This document shows, in pieces, positions 6,653 through 9,534 of a stretch of DNA of 9,534 nucleotides. The stretch covers positions 1-9,534 of the forward strand of contig URAC01000035.1 in assembly GCA_900545735.1 (NCBI GenBank). Direction: 5' to 3'. Every line of letters begins with the position of its first letter. The first letter of the stretch is position 1. Position numbers and translations under genes: made by a program. The notes beneath the pieces were generated by a model that worked only from the letters and a program-made list of their open reading frames with translations, was not told where the DNA came from and did no database searches. This stretch comes from an uncultured Bacillota bacterium (GTDB lineage: Bacteria > Bacillota > Clostridia > Christensenellales > UBA1242).

Positions 6653-7831
6653 TTATTGATTTAATCCGTTTTCAAAGTCGGAATATAGAGTTTTAAAATC
6701 TGCATTGCTATAATCTTTTTTAACTTGTTCCGTGAAATTATAGTCTTTTCTATTTGTCATATATTCTTTTGCTTTCATACTAAGTTCGCCGCTTTTGTTT
6801 AGAATAGGGAATTCAGTTACAACAGGAATATATTTTGGACTATTGTTCATTCCGTTTGGATTAAAGTTTGAATTTACTCTATAGTGAATGTCATATTGTG
6901 AGAAGCTTGGGATTAAAACATCTGGGAAACTTCTATTAAATGAGCTTGAATTGCTATCTTGAATTGTTGCGTTGCTTCTAACTCTTATTGTGTGCATATA
7001 TGAACCAGTTGCTTTGCCTTCTTTATTATAGATGTTTCTTTCAACCATATAATCGCAATCTGCGTTCGCGTGGAAATGTCCGCCAATAATAAAGTCAGGG
7101 CATACATTTTTGCCAAAGTATGCGTTGAATTTCTTTATAACGCCAAGACCTTGGTCATAAGTTTTTTCAACTGAACCTAATTTTTTGCTTGCAGGTTTGC
7201 CAGAGCAGTGCATAACAACGCACCAAAGTGATGTGCTGCCAACTTGAACATTGCCTTTCATAACTGGAACTTTAAATTCTACAACCAAACTATTTGGGAA
7301 ATAAGGAATGCCAAATCTTTCATAAATTGGTTTAATAGCGCTAATATAAGTTTCTTTTAATCTGCTTGCAAATTCTGGGTCATCGTGAGTGCCTCCGCAA
7401 GCTGCGATGACTTTATCTGAATATTTGCTTAAAGATTCGGTGAACATCATTTGTTCATCTTCAGTTGTTAACCTTGTTTCCATTGCTTCGCCAGAATGAT
7501 GCCCTTCAACAGGAACTTGAAGCATATCTCCGTGGTCAATAACATTAGTAATTGTATTTTCAAGATAATAATCTAATTTTTCTAAAATTTGAGGATTTGC
7601 AGTTGAGAAATGGTAATCACTCCTTGGGACAAACGATACGTGAGCGCCATATTTTACTTCCACTGGCAAGTAGCCAATTCCGGTCGCTCTAAGCAACGAA
7701 TCCATTTGATGAATAGTTTTAATGTCATATTTTTGTTGCAAAATTTCATAATTGTTGAATTTTACATTTGGGTTGTTGCCTGCCTGTTGTAAATTTATTT
7801 GTCTTTTATTAGAGTATTTGCCTTCTGTCAT
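6653..7831 (-). CDS. Calcineurin-like metallophosphoesterase, substrate unknown
   Basis: This is a predicted cytoplasmic two-metal phosphoesterase of 392 residues. The motif order is D72-Y-H74, G101-D102, G147-T148-H149-D150, H208 and G251-H252-F253-H254, matching the family pattern DxH, GD, GNH[DE], H and GHxH. The one departure is threonine at the usual asparagine ligand of motif III. The remaining C-terminal 130 residues carry no motif I know. Family members act on nucleotides, nucleic acids, phosphoproteins or lipids, and the sequence does not choose. I place the start at the ATG 7829-7831 because GGAGG (7837-7841) sits five bases before it. A longer form from TTG at 7843 would put the ribosome site inside the coding region. 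It is the first gene of a four-gene run behind a good promoter at 7869-7897. No signal peptide is present. Confidence 0.83.
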   Translation of the reverse strand: MTEGKYSNKRQINLQQAGNNPNVKFNNYEILQQKYDIKTIHQMDSLLRATGIGYLPVEVKYGAHVSFVPRSDYHFSTANPQILEKLDYYLENTITNVIDHGDMLQVPVEGHHSGEAMETRLTTEDEQMMFTESLSKYSDKVIAACGGTHDDPEFASRLKETYISAIKPIYERFGIPYFPNSLVVEFKVPVMKGNVQVGSTSLWCVVMHCSGKPASKKLGSVEKTYDQGLGVIKKFNAYFGKNVCPDFIIGGHFHANADCDYMVERNIYNKEGKATGSYMHTIRVRSNATIQDSNSSSFNRSFPDVLIPSFSQYDIHYRVNSNFNPNGMNNSPKYIPVVTEFPILNKSGELSMKAKEYMTNRKDYNFTEQVKKDYSNADFKTLYSDFENGLNQ

Positions 7832-7868
7832 TTTTTCCTCCAAGATGCAATATTTTATTTACGCTTTT

Positions 7869-7897
7869 ATTTTAATTGAAAATTGTCCAAATGTCAA
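7869..7897 (-). promoter_or_regulatory. Promoter of the phosphoesterase operon
   Basis: Read on the minus strand, the -35 box TTGACA (7892-7897, perfect) and the -10 box TAAAAT (7869-7874, five of six) are 17 bases apart. The predicted transcript start is near 7862, about 30 bases before the start codon. An AT-rich inverted repeat, AAAATTG/CAATTTT (7879-7885 and 7902-7908), is centred on the -35 box and may be an operator, but its low complexity makes that weak. Confidence 0.78.
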
Positions 7898-7937
7898 TGC
7901 CCAATTTTTGATTTATCGCCGTTTTGTCGAATTTTGT

Positions 7938-8753
7938 CTATTTTGAACAAATCCACGAATTTAACTCAAAAGAGCTTTTAACCTTTTGCGCTATTTCATT
8001 TTCCAACTTGTTAGCAAGATTGGTTTCATTATCATATATGCTGGAAATTAAATTATTTTGATTAAATGAGTAATAGCCGTTTTCTCCAATAATAACGTGG
8101 TCCATAACCATTATTTGATGATAGAGCAACATCTTAACGATTTTATTAGTTGTTGCGATATCGTCGTTTGATGGGAATGGATAGCCAGTTGGGTGATTAT
8201 GTGCGAGCATAATGTAACTAGGTTTATATTTTGCCGCTTTATTTACGATATCTTGACAAGAAACGGAAACTTCATTTTGATTTCCCGTTGATAACTTTTC
8301 AAATTTAATTAATTGTTGATTTGCTGAAAAGAAGAGAATATAAAACTCTTCATCAATTTTGCTGTCAAATAAATCTTTTAAAAATTCAACCGCTTCATTT
8401 AGGTTGTGAATAAAAATTGGCTTATTTTTATATCCGCTTTCTCTATAATGAAAGAATATTTGAGGAAGCATTGTTATTAATTTTGCGCTTCTTTCTCCAA
8501 GGCCTTCAATCTTCATTAGGTCTGAAACGCTGGCATCTAAAACATTTTTAAATGAGCCAAATTCGTTTAATAAAATATGTGCAAGTTCGTTTGTATCTTT
8601 TCTAGGAATGAAAAAGGTTAAAACAAATTCAAGGATTTGGACTTCTGTCATATTATCTAACCCAGAATTATAAACTTGTGCTAATAATCTTTGCCTATGG
8701 CCTTCGTGTAAATTTTTAGTTTTGTCTTTTGAATCTTTCATTTTCAATTCCAT
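7938..8753 (-). CDS. radC: RadC family protein (JAMM/MPN+ domain)
   Basis: The family was named for a supposed DNA repair role that is poorly supported, and its molecular function is still unsettled. In these 271 residues a UPF0758-type N-terminal region (HEGHRQRL, 16-23) leads into a helix-hairpin-helix at about 80-97 (LMKIEGLGERSAKL). The C-terminal JAMM metalloprotease-like domain follows. Its zinc motif is complete: H185-N-H187-P, then S195 and D198, with E135 or E136 as candidate catalytic glutamate. Length is slightly above the common 220-230, mostly in a charged C-terminal tail (about 240-271). No Shine-Dalgarno sequence precedes either ATG at 8753 or the in-frame ATG at 8741. A TATAAT box overlaps the first ATG, so 8741 (267 residues) may be the real start. 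Divergent from ruvC, and about 107 bases upstream of the phosphoesterase start with that gene's promoter between. Confidence 0.92.
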   Translation of the reverse strand: MELKMKDSKDKTKNLHEGHRQRLLAQVYNSGLDNMTEVQILEFVLTFFIPRKDTNELAHILLNEFGSFKNVLDASVSDLMKIEGLGERSAKLITMLPQIFFHYRESGYKNKPIFIHNLNEAVEFLKDLFDSKIDEEFYILFFSANQQLIKFEKLSTGNQNEVSVSCQDIVNKAAKYKPSYIMLAHNHPTGYPFPSNDDIATTNKIVKMLLYHQIMVMDHVIIGENGYYSFNQNNLISSIYDNETNLANKLENEIAQKVKSSFELNSWICSK

Positions 8754-8780
8754 TATATTACAATTTATTCTTCAAAGCAA
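8752..8780 (-). promoter_or_regulatory. Possible promoter of radC
   Basis: On the minus strand, TTGCTT (8775-8780, weak -35) is 17 bases from TATAAT (8752-8757, perfect -10). The -10 overlaps the ATG at 8753. Transcription would begin near 8745, leaving about four bases before the ATG at 8741. The sequence is AT-rich, so chance matches are likely. Confidence 0.35.
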
Positions 8781-8801
8781 GAGAAAGTTTAAAAAAATGT
8801 T

Positions 8802-8830
8802 TTGAAAATTTTATAAAATTATTTTAATAT
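8802..8830 (+). promoter_or_regulatory. Possible promoter of ruvC
   Basis: TTGAAA (8802-8807, five of six) and TAATAT (8825-8830, four of six) are 17 bases apart. Transcription would start at about 8837-8839, at the ATG itself. An alternative pair, TTTAAA (8788-8793) with TATAAA (8812-8817) at 18 bases, would give a leader of about 15 bases. Neither leaves room for a ribosome site. Confidence 0.35.
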
Positions 8831-8838
8831 ATGAATAT

Positions 8839-9321
8839 ATGAGAATATTAGGAATAGACCCAGGGTATGGAATTGTAGGATTTGGCGTTATAGACTATGA
8901 AAATGGTCAATATAATGTTGTAGATTATGGCGTGATAGAAACTCCAAAAGAAGAAGTATTGCCTGTAAGGCTTGCAATGATTTATGAAGGAATAACAAGT
9001 TTAATTGATACATATCAGCCAGATGAAATGGCGATCGAAGAACTTTTTTATTTTAAAAATCAAACGACAGTTATTCCAGTTGCAGAAGCAAGAGGGGTGA
9101 TTCTTCTTGCAGGCATAAACAAAAACGCAAATATATTTGAATACACGCCTTTACAAATAAAACAAGCCCTAACCGGTAATGGTAGGGCTGAAAAAGCTCA
9201 AGTTCAATATATGGTTACAGCACTTTTAGGTTTGAAATCAATTCCAAAACCAGACGATGCTGCTGATGCGCTTGCTGTTGCAATCACGCACGCAAATTTC
9301 AATCAAACGCTTTTAAATTAG
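8839..9321 (+). CDS. ruvC: Holliday junction resolvase RuvC
   Basis: This is a dimeric Mg-dependent endonuclease that cuts Holliday junctions, working with the RuvAB branch-migration motor. It has an RNase H-like fold and, at 160 residues, is close to family length. All four catalytic acids are visible: D7 in RILGIDPG, E67 in AIEELFF-type context (AIEELFYFKNQ), and D140 and D143 in DDAADALAVAITH. QALTGNGRAEKAQVQ (109-123) is the conserved DNA-binding segment. The start is fixed by the family N-terminus MRILGIDPG although no Shine-Dalgarno sequence precedes it. The ATG at 8831 is out of frame. In many Firmicutes and other bacteria ruvC precedes ruvA and ruvB, but here it stands alone between the divergent radC and a convergent small gene. 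Its last four bases overlap the stop region of that gene. Confidence 0.96.
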   Translation: MRILGIDPGYGIVGFGVIDYENGQYNVVDYGVIETPKEEVLPVRLAMIYEGITSLIDTYQPDEMAIEELFYFKNQTTVIPVAEARGVILLAGINKNANIFEYTPLQIKQALTGNGRAEKAQVQYMVTALLGLKSIPKPDDAADALAVAITHANFNQTLLN

Positions 9322-9485
9322 TTGGCTTTCTTTTGAGCAGAGCCAGCTTTTTTGATTTTTTGCACTTCTTGTTTAACCATCTTTTCGCCTTTGTCTGCGA
9401 AATTTTGCACATCAATGCTATATCTGTAAATTAAAGCACCGGCAACCATTCCTACGACCATTCCAAAAAGTAAACACTCTTTCAT
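9318..9485 (-). CDS. Small single-pass membrane protein, 55 residues
   Basis: Read on the minus strand this gives MKECLLFGMVVGMVAGALIY, then a short basic and acidic helix-like tail ending QKKAN. The hydrophobic segment (about 4-20) is glycine-rich and the remaining 35 residues are lysine-rich and probably cytoplasmic. The pattern resembles small YtxH-like or general stress-type membrane proteins, but no family can be assigned. The stop overlaps the ruvC stop by four bases in convergent orientation. The ATG at 9485 looks like a natural N-terminus. However, genomic sequence ends two bases upstream, where adapter begins, so neither a ribosome site nor an earlier start can be checked. Confidence 0.62.
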   Translation of the reverse strand: MKECLLFGMVVGMVAGALIYRYSIDVQNFADKGEKMVKQEVQKIKKAGSAQKKAN

Positions 9486-9487
9486 AT

Positions 9488-9534
9488 CTGTCTCTTATAC
9501 ACATCTCCGAGCCCACGAGACTAGGCATGATCTC
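9488..9534. other. Illumina Nextera adapter and index, not genomic sequence
   Basis: CTGTCTCTTATACACATCT (9488-9506) is the Tn5 mosaic end used in Nextera libraries. CCGAGCCCACGAGAC (9507-9521) is the Nextera read 2 adapter tail. TAGGCATG (9522-9529) matches the i7 index I recall as N706, and ATCTC (9530-9534) begins the P7 flow-cell sequence. The order and continuity are exact, so this is untrimmed library sequence at the contig end. Confidence 0.98.

Noticed and set aside
7832..7843. Longer phosphoesterase starting at TTG 7843
   Set aside because: The TTG and next codon are the GGAGG ribosome site itself, correctly spaced for the ATG at 7831.
7879..7908. AT-rich inverted repeat at the operon promoter as a firm operator
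   Set aside because: The arms AAAATTG/CAATTTT are expected by chance in such AT-rich DNA, so it is mentioned only as a possibility within the promoter entry.
7922..7938. Repeated TTTTGTC words ten bases apart near the end of radC
   Set aside because: This is low-complexity T-rich sequence next to a stop codon, with no further copies in phase.

Overview
This is AT-rich DNA (about one third G+C by eye) with the standard genetic code, strong AGGAG-type ribosome sites on several genes, and a Gram-positive style of gene content: EF-G, a YlxY/PdaB-like polysaccharide deacetylase, and a surface protein with a SipW/TasA-like leader and BspA-type leucine-rich repeats. It looks like an uncultured low-GC Bacillota (Clostridia-like), probably gut-associated. 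That placement is inference from style, not from a marker match. The piece is most likely a metagenomic contig, because its last 47 bases are Illumina Nextera adapter plus index and not genome (9488-9534). Real sequence ends at about 9487.

Layout. At 109-2181 (+) is full-length fusA (EF-G). It is followed by two near-identical stem-loop/palindrome units and a rho-independent terminator. At 2283-2489 (-) is a small XRE/Cro-type regulator, transcribed away from a 559-residue surface protein at 2635-4314 (+). The region between them holds a near-consensus promoter (TTGACT-17-TATAAT) with two identical ACGA-N7-TCGT palindromes, one filling the promoter spacer and one in the leader. They are good operator candidates for the divergent regulator. 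The surface gene changes composition sharply in its middle, as if a segment had been exchanged. A strong hairpin at 4327-4354 terminates transcription from both sides.

From 7831 down to 4353 (-) four genes lie head to tail with gaps of 11, 27 and 36 bases behind one good promoter (TTGACA-17-TAAAAT). In transcription order they are a calcineurin-like metallophosphoesterase with nearly all metal-binding motifs, a 419-residue protein that appears to be a phosphoesterase fold with every metal-binding motif lost, a 74-residue zinc-ribbon protein, and a membrane-anchored polysaccharide deacetylase with an altered first motif. The active/inactive phosphoesterase pair is the part of the window I least recognise and the best candidate for an undescribed system. 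Its function cannot be told from sequence alone.

From 7938 to 9321, radC (-) and ruvC (+), both linked by family to DNA repair and recombination, diverge from an 85-base gap. Neither has a Shine-Dalgarno sequence, and both have possible -10 boxes so close to the start codon that leaderless transcripts are plausible. A 55-residue membrane protein (-) converges on ruvC, overlapping it by four bases, and is cut at its upstream side by the contig end. No tRNA, rRNA, CRISPR array, transposase or integrase was seen.
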